This document shows, one piece after another, positions 36,294 through 45,633 of a DNA stretch of 64,000 bases. The DNA is from Mesobacillus harenae (GTDB taxonomy: Bacteria; Bacillota; Bacilli; Bacillales; Cytobacillaceae), in NCBI RefSeq assembly GCF_013343715.1, contig NZ_JABUNR010000003.1:186001-250000 (forward strand). The letters are read 5' to 3'. Numbering within the stretch: the first letter of the stretch is position 1; every line of letters begins with the position of its first letter. Position numbers and translations under genes: made by a program. Under the pieces are notes generated by a model, which did no database searches, was not told where the DNA came from, and saw only the letters and a list, made by a program, of their open reading frames with translations.

Positions 36294-37775
36294 ATGAACA
36301 GATTAATTATAGATGCGGCAGCGAGCGAGAAGCGCTTTGCTCTGCTTGAAAATAACAAACTCATAAAACTATCTATTATACAGCCCGGACAGGAGTCACA
36401 GGTCGGGAATGTTTTTGCAGGTACGGTTGAAAAGGTACTGCCTGGAATGAATGCTGTCTTTGTAAATTTGGGCGGAGAAAAAAATGGATTGCTACACCGG
36501 GATAAATTAGCTGCGTATGCTGCTTCTTCTGAGCCATTGGAAGTGAAGCGAAACAAAAGCGTAGGCTCATTCGTTCATCAGGGAGAAAAACTCTTAGTTA
36601 AAATCGAGAAGGATGCAGCTGGATCAAAAGGACCTAGGCTAACAGGTCTTTTTGAGTTTCAGGGGAAAAACATCATCTATATGCCGACGGGCAATACGGT
36701 TGCCGTATCTAAGAAAATACAGCCTGATCTTATGCGCAGCAGCTTGAGGGAGCTGGGTTACTCTCTCAAAACAGCTAATGAAGGGCTCATTTTTCGTACA
36801 GAAAGTGAGGAAAGCAGCGAAATAACAATTAAAGAAGAACTTGAAAAGCTGAGAAGTGATTATCAAGTTTTGTTGAAAAAGGGAGCTGCTCTTAAAAAGC
36901 CGGGAATCATTGAAGTAAAAGATCCGTTTTTCGAAGAAGTATCAGCTGAACTGTCCAAGCTTACAGAGTGCGAGGTGCTTGTAAATGACCTTAAGTTTAA
37001 GCAAAGACTGGAAAAGTCTTTCCAAACTGGAGAAAATCAGGCGGGGATTACACTTCATACCTCATTGGAAAATATTTTTGCTGCGTTTCAGCTTGAAGCT
37101 GAAGTTGATAAGGCGCTAACCCGTGTTATTTGGCTGGAAAGCGGCGCCTTTCTTATAATAGATGAAACAGAAGCCTTAACTATTATTGATGTTAATACGG
37201 GGAAGTTTTCAGGAAGCACGAACCTGGAAGACACGGCAGTTAAAACAAACCGTGAGGCAGCAAACGAAATTGCCCGCCAGCTGAAGTTAAGGGATGTTGG
37301 AGGCATTATTTTAGTTGATTTTATAGATATGAAGGAAAACGCCTCTCGGCAAAAAGTGCTTGCCCAAATGGAGGCGGCTCTTAGACTGGATGAACGCAAA
37401 ACAAAGGTAATTGGGTTTACCCCGCTAGGAATTCTGCAAATAACACGAGCAAAAACAAAACCCTCTCTTTCAGAAGCAATGATGGAAAGCTGCCAAGTAT
37501 GCAAGGGGAACGGAAAAGTTTTAACCTCTGGCACGGTTGCCGGCAAACTCGAGCGCGAGCTGATGGAGCATTCGCGTGCTGATCATGAAGCCGTCTTGGT
37601 TGCAGCTACAACAGGGGTGGCTGAGGTATTTACTGGTGCTGCAGAAAGGAAAAAAAGGCTAGAATCGGCCTTAGGCTTTAAATTGATTTTTTCAGTTCTT
37701 GATTCTCCAAGACCTGCTTATGAAATTCGTCTGTTTGGAAGCGAAAAAGAGTTAGCTGTAAAAGCTATCACATAA
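36294..37775 (+). CDS. rng: Ribonuclease E/G family endoribonuclease
   Basis: Single-strand-specific endoribonuclease family for rRNA maturation and mRNA decay. The 493-aa protein has an N-terminal S1-like domain (about 35-120, VGNVFAGTVEKVLPGMNAVF with insertion GGEKNGLLHRDKL), the RNase-H/DNase-I-like catalytic core with Asp pairs in IIDVNTGKFSGS and GIILVDFIDMKENASRQ, and the zinc-link cysteines CQVCKGNGKV. No long C-terminal degradosome arm, so it is RNase G-like. B. subtilis lacks this gene; other bacilli carry it at this place, between spoIVFB and rplU. Confidence 0.92.
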   Translation: MNRLIIDAAASEKRFALLENNKLIKLSIIQPGQESQVGNVFAGTVEKVLPGMNAVFVNLGGEKNGLLHRDKLAAYAASSEPLEVKRNKSVGSFVHQGEKLLVKIEKDAAGSKGPRLTGLFEFQGKNIIYMPTGNTVAVSKKIQPDLMRSSLRELGYSLKTANEGLIFRTESEESSEITIKEELEKLRSDYQVLLKKGAALKKPGIIEVKDPFFEEVSAELSKLTECEVLVNDLKFKQRLEKSFQTGENQAGITLHTSLENIFAAFQLEAEVDKALTRVIWLESGAFLIIDETEALTIIDVNTGKFSGSTNLEDTAVKTNREAANEIARQLKLRDVGGIILVDFIDMKENASRQKVLAQMEAALRLDERKTKVIGFTPLGILQITRAKTKPSLSEAMMESCQVCKGNGKVLTSGTVAGKLERELMEHSRADHEAVLVAATTGVAEVFTGAAERKKRLESALGFKLIFSVLDSPRPAYEIRLFGSEKELAVKAIT

Positions 37776-37821
37776 TAATTAAACAACAAAGCTTGCGAAA
37801 GCACGATAAGAAAAGATTATG

Positions 37822-37849
37822 TTGACACTTACTAGTCAAATATGATAAT
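37822..37849 (+). promoter_or_regulatory. sigma-A promoter of rplU-prp-rpmA
   Basis: A perfect TTGACA (37822-37827), 16-base spacer and GATAAT (37844-37849). Transcription would start near 37856 and produce a leader of about 110 bases. Confidence 0.7.
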
Positions 37850-37855
37850 ATTTTC

Positions 37856-37966
37856 ATGTTATTGATTGTAGCACCCGTGCTACAACCGCACAGAACAGGT
37901 ACTAAGATTTGCTTTAAGCAAACGCCTGGGAATGGCGAGTCTGAGTTTATAAGGAGGTGCAGTGGA
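37856..37966 (+). promoter_or_regulatory. Candidate ribosomal protein L21 leader
   Basis: The untranslated leader ahead of rplU holds a stable hairpin (GTAGCAC pairing with GTGCTAC, about 37867-37882) and a second structured region before AAGGAGGTG (37951-37959). Position and length suit the L21 leader element known from Firmicutes, through which L21 would repress its own operon. The match is by position and structure, not by profile. Confidence 0.5.
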
Positions 37967-38275
37967 ATGTACGCAATTATCGAAACAGGCGGCAAGCAAA
38001 TTCGTGTTGAAGAAGGCCAAGCTATCTTCATCGAAAAGCTTAACGCAGGAGAAGGCGAAACAGTTACTTTTGAAAAAGTTCTTTTCGTTGGCGGTGAAGA
38101 TGTAAAAGTAGGAAGCCCACTAGTTGAAGGTGCTACTGTTACAGCAAAAGTTGAAAAACAAGGCCGTCAAAAGAAAATTATCGTTTTCAAGTACAAAGCT
38201 AAAAAGAACCAGCGTAAAAAGCAAGGTCATCGTCAGCCATTTACAAAAGTTGTGATTGAAAAGATCAACGCGTAA
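37967..38275 (+). CDS. rplU: 50S ribosomal protein L21
   Basis: Large-subunit protein binding 23S rRNA, 102 aa, [18 protein letters not shown] to the [20 protein letters not shown]-terminus. The ATG at 37967 lies seven bases after AAGGAGGTG; the frame is open further upstream but that part is leader. First gene of the rplU-prp-rpmA operon. Confidence 0.98.
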   Translation: MYAIIETGGKQIRVEEGQAIFIEKLNAGEGETVTFEKVLFVGGEDVKVGSPLVEGATVTAKVEKQGRQKKIIVFKYKAKKNQRKKQGHRQPFTKVVIEKINA

Positions 38276-38287
38276 GGCAGGTTTAAG

Positions 38288-38620
38288 ATGATCGGTGCAA
38301 CGATTAATCGTACAAAATCCGGACAGATTCAATCCTTTACAATAAGCGGCCATGCAGGATTTGCCGATCGCGGCAGCGATATTGTCTGCGCGGGAGTGTC
38401 AGCCGTTTCCTTTGGAGCGGTAAACTCTGTTATAACCTTAACAGGAGTAAATCCTCAGATCGAACAGGGAGCCGATGGCTTTCTCCACTGCGTTATACCA
38501 GATGGTCTTTCTGAAAGTGCGCAAGAGAAAGTACAGCTGCTGCTTGAAGCGATGGTCGTTTCATTGCAGACGATTGAACAAGACTACGGAAAACATATAA
38601 AAATAACTTTTAAACAGTAG
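38288..38620 (+). CDS. prp: Ribosomal-processing cysteine protease Prp
   Basis: YsxB/Prp family protease of 110 aa that removes the N-terminal extension of ribosomal protein L27 in Firmicutes. The catalytic His and Cys are visible in ISGHAGFADRGSDIVCAGVSA (His in GHAG, Cys in VCAG). It sits between rplU and rpmA as in all species with cleaved L27, and the substrate motif is present in the next gene. Confidence 0.93.
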   Translation: MIGATINRTKSGQIQSFTISGHAGFADRGSDIVCAGVSAVSFGAVNSVITLTGVNPQIEQGADGFLHCVIPDGLSESAQEKVQLLLEAMVVSLQTIEQDYGKHIKITFKQ

Positions 38621-38923
<303 letters not shown>

Positions 38924-38935
38924 AAATATAAACAA

Positions 38936-38973
38936 ATAAAACTCTAACCGGTGAGGTTAGAGTTTTATTTTTT
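38936..38973 (+). terminator. Terminator after rpmA
   Basis: ATAAAACTCTAACC pairs with GGTTAGAGTTTTAT around a short loop, followed by six T. Strong terminator of the ribosomal protein operon. Confidence 0.9.
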
Positions 38974-39109
38974 ACATAAACCTTGCTGTGCAGAAACGGC
39001 TATAGCTGAGTTTGGCCGTATAAAGTGCCAAATTTTGCATTAATTGCTTACTCATTCCTGCTTTTTTGATATACTTACAGCAACCCGTTTAATGACTAGG
39101 AGTATTTTT

Positions 39110-39649
39110 ATGAGAAAACAGTGGGACACCATTGAGGTGTTAAGACATGCAAGGCATGATTGGCTTAATAAACTTCAATTAATTAAAGGCAATTTGGACC
39201 TTAACAAAATGGACCGCGTAAAAGAAATTATCAATGAAATTGTGCTGGAGACTCAGCAGGAGGCAAAGCTTTCTAATTTAAACCTTCCTCAGTTTTCCTC
39301 GTTGCTGCTAACCTCTAACTGGGACAGCTACCACTTCACTTTAGAATTCGAAGTGATGGATTCCCCAAACACACATAATGAAGGTGATCAGAAGCTTGCT
39401 CGATGGACTCGGGGACTTTTTGAGGAATTACATACTTCCATTGAAGCTTTTCAGGAGAATCATTTATTTGTTACGGTTGAACCTCAGGATAAAGGAATCC
39501 GTTTCTTTTTTGATTTTAGCGGAATAATAATAGATAAAGAACGGGTAGAAAGCTTCCTTAAGGAGTCACACGTTGAGAACATGTCCGTTAATATTGAAGT
39601 TCTTGATGGAAATGAGCTGGCCCTGGAAGTTTTTATGCACGCCTGCTAG
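39110..39649 (+). CDS. spo0B: Sporulation initiation phosphotransferase Spo0B
   Basis: Relays phosphate from Spo0F to Spo0A in the sporulation phosphorelay. The ATG at 39110 lies seven bases after AGGAG and gives 179 aa; an upstream in-frame TTG at 39044 has no binding site. The helical-hairpin dimerisation segment carries the phospho-acceptor histidine in LRHARHDWLNKLQLIKGNL (His16, the residue before DW). A degenerate ATPase-like C-terminal domain follows, as in other Spo0B. It precedes obgE, the conserved pair of bacilli. Confidence 0.92.
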   Translation: MRKQWDTIEVLRHARHDWLNKLQLIKGNLDLNKMDRVKEIINEIVLETQQEAKLSNLNLPQFSSLLLTSNWDSYHFTLEFEVMDSPNTHNEGDQKLARWTRGLFEELHTSIEAFQENHLFVTVEPQDKGIRFFFDFSGIIIDKERVESFLKESHVENMSVNIEVLDGNELALEVFMHAC

Positions 39650-39706
39650 GGAAGAATGATAACATCCCTGGAATATAACAAACTGTAGACAGGTGGATTG
39701 ATTTAA

Positions 39707-40999
<1,293 letters not shown>

Positions 41000-41024
41000 C
41001 CTTCGCAATTGACGGGGTGGAGAA

Positions 41025-41480
41025 ATGAAGCAAAATAAATTTGATAGAAAATTTTATCTTGTCAGGGAAGATGTACTGCCAGAAGCAATGAAAAAAACTC
41101 TAGAGGCCAAGGAAATGATTGAACGGGGAAGAGCGGAGTCTGTTTGGGAAGCCGTTAACAAGGTTGATCTAAGCCGCAGTGCCTTTTATAAATATAGAGA
41201 TACAGTGTTCGCATTTCATACAGTCGTCAAGGAAAGAATTATTACCTTATTTTTTCACCTTGAAGATCGATCAGGTACGCTTTCCGAGCTGCTTGGGGTA
41301 GTTGCCTCAACTGGATGCAATGTTTTGACCATTCACCAGACAATCCCTTTACAGGGAAGGGCTAATGTTACGATGTCTTTAAACGTGACAGAAATGGTGG
41401 TTGAAATGGATGAAATGCTGAATAAGCTTCGCAGGCTTGAATTTGTTGACAAGGTAGAAGTGCTGGGTTCAGGTGCATAA
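41025..41480 (+). CDS. pheB: ACT domain protein PheB
   Basis: A 151-aa protein with an N-terminal helical segment (about 1-65, [20 protein letters not shown] and [15 protein letters not shown]) and a C-terminal ACT domain (about 70-148, [20 protein letters not shown]). It lies between obgE and pheA as in B. subtilis. The ACT domain suggests amino-acid sensing, probably phenylalanine, but no enzymatic role has been established. Confidence 0.92.
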   Translation: MKQNKFDRKFYLVREDVLPEAMKKTLEAKEMIERGRAESVWEAVNKVDLSRSAFYKYRDTVFAFHTVVKERIITLFFHLEDRSGTLSELLGVVASTGCNVLTIHQTIPLQGRANVTMSLNVTEMVVEMDEMLNKLRRLEFVDKVEVLGSGA

Positions 41481-41534
41481 GACAGGTAACTGTTTTTAAA
41501 ACCTGTTCTCAGCCAGTTTTATTTTAAGGATTTT

Positions 41535-41561
41535 GTGCAGGGGACCTCTCTGCACTTTTAT
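41535..41561 (+). terminator. Weak hairpin between pheB and pheA
   Basis: GTGCAG pairs with CTGCAC, with a TTTTATT tail. It could partly end transcription from obgE-pheB before pheA. Confidence 0.4.
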
Positions 41562-41609
41562 TAGGGGAAAAATAGACAGAATAGAAAGTTATAAGGGAGG
41601 ATACAAACA

Positions 41610-42470
41610 TTGAAAGCAGGTTTTCTTGGCCCCCGGGCAACCTTTACAGACCTGGCTGTCCGTGAAATGTTTGATGAATCGGAATCATTACCGTTTCTAA
41701 CAATTCCGGAAAGTATGGATGCAGCAATGTCAGGAGAAGTGGATGTGGCGGTCGTTCCGCTCGAAAATGCACTGGAAGGATCAGTCAATATTACACTGGA
41801 CTATTTAATTCATGAAGCAGATTTGAAAATTATAGGAGAGATGACAGCTCCTATTAAACAGCATCTTATGGTTCATCCAGATAATCAAAATCGCTGGCAT
41901 GAGGCAGAATTAATTTGCAGCCACTCACATGCCCTGGCTCAATGCCACAAGTTTTTACATAGTCAGTTTCCGAGAACTAAATTTGAAAATAAAACTTCAA
42001 CCGCAGCGGCAGCTCTGTTTTTGAAGGAGAACCCCCAAATGAATGCAGCTGCGGTTGGGAATAGCTTATCCGCTGAGGAGTACGGCCTTGTTATCGTCAA
42101 ACCTGATATACATGATTACAGCCATAACCATACACGCTTTGTGATTCTTTCAAAAAGGCCTCATGAGATAAACGAGAAAACAAAAGACACATTTCAAGGA
42201 TATAAAACGACTTTAATGATTACTTTGCCGTCAGATCAAGCCGGTGCTCTTCACCAGGTCCTTTCTGCACTGGCATGGCGGAATCTTAATTTGTCTAAGA
42301 TCGAATCCAGGCCAATGAAAACCGGTTTGGGGAATTACTTTTTCATTGTTGATATCGAAATGAAAATGGATGATGTTCTAATTCCAGGAGCCATTTCAGA
42401 GATGGAGGCATTGGGATGCTCAGTCAATTGTCTTGGCAGCTATCCGTCCTTTAAGCTTCGCGGCAATTAA
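41610..42470 (+). CDS. pheA: Prephenate dehydratase
   Basis: Converts prephenate to phenylpyruvate in phenylalanine biosynthesis. The 286-aa product begins with TTG after AAGGGAGG. The PDT domain shows FLGPRATFTDLA, VPLENALEGSVN, and the catalytic-type NHTRFVILSK segment. The C-terminal ACT domain (about 205-280) carries QAGALHQVLSALAWRNLNLS and SKIESRPMKTGLGNYFF, the Phe-binding ESRP motif, so it should be feedback-inhibited by phenylalanine. Followed by a strong terminator. Confidence 0.96.
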   Translation: MKAGFLGPRATFTDLAVREMFDESESLPFLTIPESMDAAMSGEVDVAVVPLENALEGSVNITLDYLIHEADLKIIGEMTAPIKQHLMVHPDNQNRWHEAELICSHSHALAQCHKFLHSQFPRTKFENKTSTAAAALFLKENPQMNAAAVGNSLSAEEYGLVIVKPDIHDYSHNHTRFVILSKRPHEINEKTKDTFQGYKTTLMITLPSDQAGALHQVLSALAWRNLNLSKIESRPMKTGLGNYFFIVDIEMKMDDVLIPGAISEMEALGCSVNCLGSYPSFKLRGN

Positions 42471-42509
42471 GATTGAAAAATGAGAATCCCTAACTGAAAA
42501 AGCAGGGTC

Positions 42510-42556
42510 AGACTGTAACAATCTCAATGGAATTGAGGTTGTTACAGTCTTTTTTT
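42510..42556 (+). terminator. Terminator after pheA
   Basis: AGACTGTAACAA pairs with TTGTTACAGTCT with an inner CTCAAT/ATTGAG stem, followed by seven T. A long and very stable hairpin. Confidence 0.9.
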
Positions 42557-42572
42557 GCATTTAAACTCAGGA

Positions 42573-42672
42573 CACTGGTCTCCGTTCCAACTTTGCTTTC
42601 CACGGGCGTTCCCGCCTTCCTGGTTTAGCACTGTGAGGTCTGCACTGTCCCCTGACCCACCCGCACGACATT
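42573..42672 (-). repeat. Diverged copy of the GC-rich intergenic repeat
   Basis: On the plus strand it reads GCTTTCCACGGGCG, then CCTTCCT, AGGTCTGCACTGTCCCC and CACCCGCACGAC, in the same order as the reverse complement of the element at 27381-27510. The match is broken by many substitutions and small gaps. It lies just beyond the pheA terminator in the opposite orientation. Reading frames through it are not credible proteins. Confidence 0.5.
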
Positions 42673-42995
42673 GATTTGGCATACAGGAATTAGACCGCTC
42701 ACGCAGGAATTGCGTAATCCATTTCGAGATGTTTTCGTGCATTACACTATGGTAAACAGGTTCAGAATGCTCTCAATCAGAACCCTTTTTAGGAAGTTGC
42801 TTGCCTGACAGTCTGCCATTAGCAATTAACTCAAGTACCTGACTTCGCCATGCTTGCCTTTTTCTTAATGAATTTTTCTGTAATGCACGTTTGCGTAGCA
42901 CTTTCTTCATGGTATACATATCCTAGAAACCAGCGGTAAGAGATTTGTTTCCACTTCCGCAGCAGCCTTTTTCTCCATAAAAAATGGGTTCCGTT
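42673..42995. other. Gene-poor spacer between the repeat and niaR
   Basis: No recognisable gene. A 10-base inverted repeat (CGTGCATTAC at 42736-42745, GTAATGCACG at 42880-42889) brackets about 135 bases. A minus-strand frame at 42773-42910 could encode a 45-residue very basic peptide beginning MKKVLRKRALQKNSLRKR, with only a weak AGGA upstream. It may be a remnant of something larger. Confidence 0.35.
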
Positions 42996-43535
42996 TTATA
43001 TATCTAGTAGGTAGTTAGCTTCTTTCATGGCTTTTGAAGCCTCATTAAGAGCCCTTTGGGTAGGTGCTGTAATAGAGTGAAGGTGAAATCCATCAGTTAA
43101 ATCAGCTAAATAGGCTGCGTTTGTTAGTCTGACTTTTTTCATGAAAAGCTGGACCTCTCTCCGATTGGAAACCATAATGGACGCAGTTATATCTCCATAG
43201 ACTGGATGTTCAACTTTTACGTCTTTAACTGTCACCCCATGGTCGACAAGAAGGTTTAGCTCATCTTCAGTTTTGTTGGTTGAGTGATAGCAGGCAATTA
43301 TCTGCTCAAACATGTGAGCACGGGACGGAGAAGGCAGGTACAAGTAGCCTTGGCTAGTAGCTAAAATCGGTTCATTTTTTGCTTTTAGCAACGTAATATC
43401 CCCAACAATCACCTGGCGGCTGACATTTGCCAATGCAGCTAACTCTCCTCCTGTAATTGGTTCTTTTCTATTAAATAATATTTGTAAAATAAGATTTCTT
43501 CTGTCTTCACCTAAAATCTTTTTTTGTTCCTTCAT
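42996..43535 (-). CDS. niaR: NiaR, nicotinate-responsive transcription repressor
   Basis: A 179-aa regulator (YrxA family). The N-terminal winged helix-turn-helix (NLILQILFNRKEPITGGELA then ANVSRQVIVGDITLLKAK) precedes a C-terminal 3H domain with conserved histidines (VEHPVYGDITAS, FHLHSITAP) that binds a metal and nicotinate. NiaR represses NAD synthesis and niacin uptake genes when nicotinate is present. In B. subtilis it lies beside nifS-nadBCA, which are missing here; safA is the next gene. Confidence 0.92.
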   Translation of the reverse strand: MKEQKKILGEDRRNLILQILFNRKEPITGGELAALANVSRQVIVGDITLLKAKNEPILATSQGYLYLPSPSRAHMFEQIIACYHSTNKTEDELNLLVDHGVTVKDVKVEHPVYGDITASIMVSNRREVQLFMKKVRLTNAAYLADLTDGFHLHSITAPTQRALNEASKAMKEANYLLDI

Positions 43536-43734
43536 ATACCCTCACCTCAGTGCTGAATTGTACCATAAAAGCTGTTTTAAGGCATAGGCAGCATACTGAG
43601 AACAAGTACTGCGCTTAAGCTTAGCCTCTCGAAAGACTCATGTGGGGAAGTTATAAATTAATTCCTTCTCATCATATTCTTTTCATAAATCGCATAAGTT
43701 TTTGTGAAGAACGTTAGCAATTTGCCCATCCCGA

Positions 43735-43742
43735 CATACAAT
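43735..43742 (+). promoter_or_regulatory. Candidate sporulation sigma-factor -10 box of safA
   Basis: CATACAAT is a perfect sigma-E -10 element and reads CATACAATA, also fitting the sigma-K -10 pattern. It lies 31 bases before the safA start. The -35 position (about 43714-43720, TTAGCAA) is a poor sigma-E match, so which mother-cell factor uses it is open. Confidence 0.4.
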
Positions 43743-43773
43743 ATATGGACTTATGCATAGGAGGGAAATCAGA

Positions 43774-45633
43774 GTGAAAATCCATATCGTACAGAAAGGG
43801 GATACTCTTTGGAAGATCGCCAAAAAGTACGGCGTGAACTTTGAAGAGCTGAAGAAATTAAACTCACAGCTCAGCAACCCTGATATGATTATGCCCGGCA
43901 TGAAAATAAAAGTCCCGACTACTGGGGGAACGATAAAGAAAGAATCCCCACAAACAGGGCCTGGAGCCCAGGCGAAAATCAATATGGGTACAAAAAAGGA
44001 AATGCCCGTTAAGGAGCATCCGAAAGAACAGCCAAAGCCAACGCCAGAAATGAAGGTACCAAAAGAGGTTCCGAAGGCCGAAGTTCCTAAGGAAGTCCCT
44101 AAAAAGCCATATAAGCCCAAAATGCCGCAGCCAGTAATCCCAGAAATCGATATCAATAATTATTATACGCTTAACATGGCCAACATGTCGGTTCAGCAAC
44201 CGCCAAAGCAGCAGCCCTTGCAGCCGAAACCCCAGCCAAAATCACAGCCAAAACATGTTATGCCAGAGGAAAAACAGCTACCTCAGACACCGCAGCTAAA
44301 ACAGCCAAAAACAAAACCTCTGGAACAGCCGAAAATGCAACCGCAGCTTCCGCTTAAACCAGACAATCTATTCCCGGACATAAAGCCGGATATTAAATTA
44401 GATAACAATCAATTTACCGAAGAAGAATCATCACCATTAGTACCTATACACCAAGGAGGTCACCATCAGTCAATGATACCTTACCCGCAAAATAATTATC
44501 CCGTCTATCCTGGCATGCAAGGCACAGGTTACCCTAATCAGCAAATGATGAATCAGCCTAATTTTCAAAATCACAGCCAGATGCCCCAACACCCAATGCC
44601 AGGCTACCAAGGAATGAGTCCTGAAGTAGATAACGCTTATTTTGATCAGCCAGGCATGGAATCAAGCGGCTTTACACCGAATATGCCAGCAATGCCTCAA
44701 ATGCATGGTAACATGGACTATCAGATGCCTTACTACCAAATGCCGCACCAGATGCCGCCACAAGTGCAGGGAATGTCGGACTACCAGATGCCGCCACAAG
44801 TGCAGGGAATGTCGGACTACCAGATGCCGCCACAAGTGCAGGGAATGTCGGACTATCAGATGCCGCCGCAAGTGCAGGGAGCGCAGACAGCACCGGGAAT
44901 GGAGATACCTTGTTATCCAGAAGATCTGATGCCCATGTCACCTGTTATGCCTGGACCAGGTTATCCATGCACCCCATATACCATAATGCCGCATCAAATG
45001 CCGCCGCAGGTTCAGGGAATAACGGACTATCAGATGCCGCATCAAATGCCGCCGCAGGTTCAGGGAATGACGGACTATCAGATGCCGCACCAAATGCCGC
45101 CACAGGTTCAGGGAATGACGGACTATCAGATGCCGCATCAAATGCCGCCGCAGGTTCAGGGAATGACGGACTATCAGATGCCGCATCAAATGCCGCCGCA
45201 GGTTCAGGGAATGACGGATTACCAGATGCCGCATCAAATGCCGCCGCAGGTTCAGGGAATGACGGATTACCAGATGCCGCATCAAATGCCGCCACAGGTT
45301 CAGGGAATGACGGATTACCAGATGCCGCATCAAATGCCGCCACAGGTTCAGGGAATGACGGATTACCAGATGCCGCATCAAATGCCGCCACAAGTACAGG
45401 GTGCGTTTGATCCTTATGGTATGCCTGGAATGCAGCAAGCACCAATGCATGGATATATGCCATATGATTGTGGATGCGGAGGGGGAGGTATGATGCCGTA
45501 TGGCCCTTCTCCAGGAGCCGCTCCCTACTATGGAACACCATATGACCAGCAGCAGATAGCTCCCTATAACTATGGGCCTCCTCAAGATTCAATAGGAATG
45601 CCGCGGGTCGACGACGAAAGTAATGATTATTAA
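43774..45633 (+). CDS. safA: SafA, LysM spore coat morphogenetic protein with long repeat tail
   Basis: Organises the inner spore coat and interacts with SpoVID. The GTG at 43774, eight bases after AGGAGGG, gives 619 aa; the in-frame ATG at 43753 would place the binding site inside the gene. An N-terminal LysM domain (IHIVQKGDTLWKIAKKYG, residues 2-47) is followed by Lys/Pro-rich and Gln/Pro/Met-rich low-complexity sequence. It contains four QMPPQVQG units spaced 12 residues apart and nine more spaced 16 residues apart. The Cys-containing tail (YDCGCGGGGMMPYG) is Gly/Tyr-rich. The array is much longer than in B. subtilis SafA (387 aa). Confidence 0.92.
   Translation: MKIHIVQKGDTLWKIAKKYGVNFEELKKLNSQLSNPDMIMPGMKIKVPTTGGTIKKESPQTGPGAQAKINMGTKKEMPVKEHPKEQPKPTPEMKVPKEVPKAEVPKEVPKKPYKPKMPQPVIPEIDINNYYTLNMANMSVQQPPKQQPLQPKPQPKSQPKHVMPEEKQLPQTPQLKQPKTKPLEQPKMQPQLPLKPDNLFPDIKPDIKLDNNQFTEEESSPLVPIHQGGHHQSMIPYPQNNYPVYPGMQGTGYPNQQMMNQPNFQNHSQMPQHPMPGYQGMSPEVDNAYFDQPGMESSGFTPNMPAMPQMHGNMDYQMPYYQMPHQMPPQVQGMSDYQMPPQVQGMSDYQMPPQVQGMSDYQMPPQVQGAQTAPGMEIPCYPEDLMPMSPVMPGPGYPCTPYTIMPHQMPPQVQGITDYQMPHQMPPQVQGMTDYQMPHQMPPQVQGMTDYQMPHQMPPQVQGMTDYQMPHQMPPQVQGMTDYQMPHQMPPQVQGMTDYQMPHQMPPQVQGMTDYQMPHQMPPQVQGMTDYQMPHQMPPQVQGAFDPYGMPGMQQAPMHGYMPYDCGCGGGGMMPYGPSPGAAPYYGTPYDQQQIAPYNYGPPQDSIGMPRVDDESNDY
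44758..45401 (+). repeat. Tandem repeat array inside safA
   Basis: Two blocks. In the first (about 44749-44880) the motif ends PPQVQG at intervals of exactly 36 bases, four copies, encoding QMPPQVQGMSDY. In the second (about 44986-45402) it recurs every 48 bases, nine copies, encoding QMPHQMPPQVQGMTDY. Copies differ at a few mostly synonymous sites (GGACTAT/GGATTAC, CCGCAG/CCACAG), with the last copies nearly identical, which points to recent expansion by slippage or unequal exchange. Confidence 0.95.

Noticed and set aside
37856..37966. Upstream extension of rplU by 37 codons
   Set aside because: This is the leader RNA region; a perfect AAGGAGGTG precedes the ATG at 37967 and L21 begins [11 protein letters not shown].
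42542..42742. 66-codon minus-strand frame after pheA
   Set aside because: It runs through the diverged palindromic repeat and into the pheA terminator; composition is that of the repeat, not of a protein.
44758..45401. CRISPR-like regular repeats
   Set aside because: Units are contiguous with no unique spacers and encode the SafA tail in frame.
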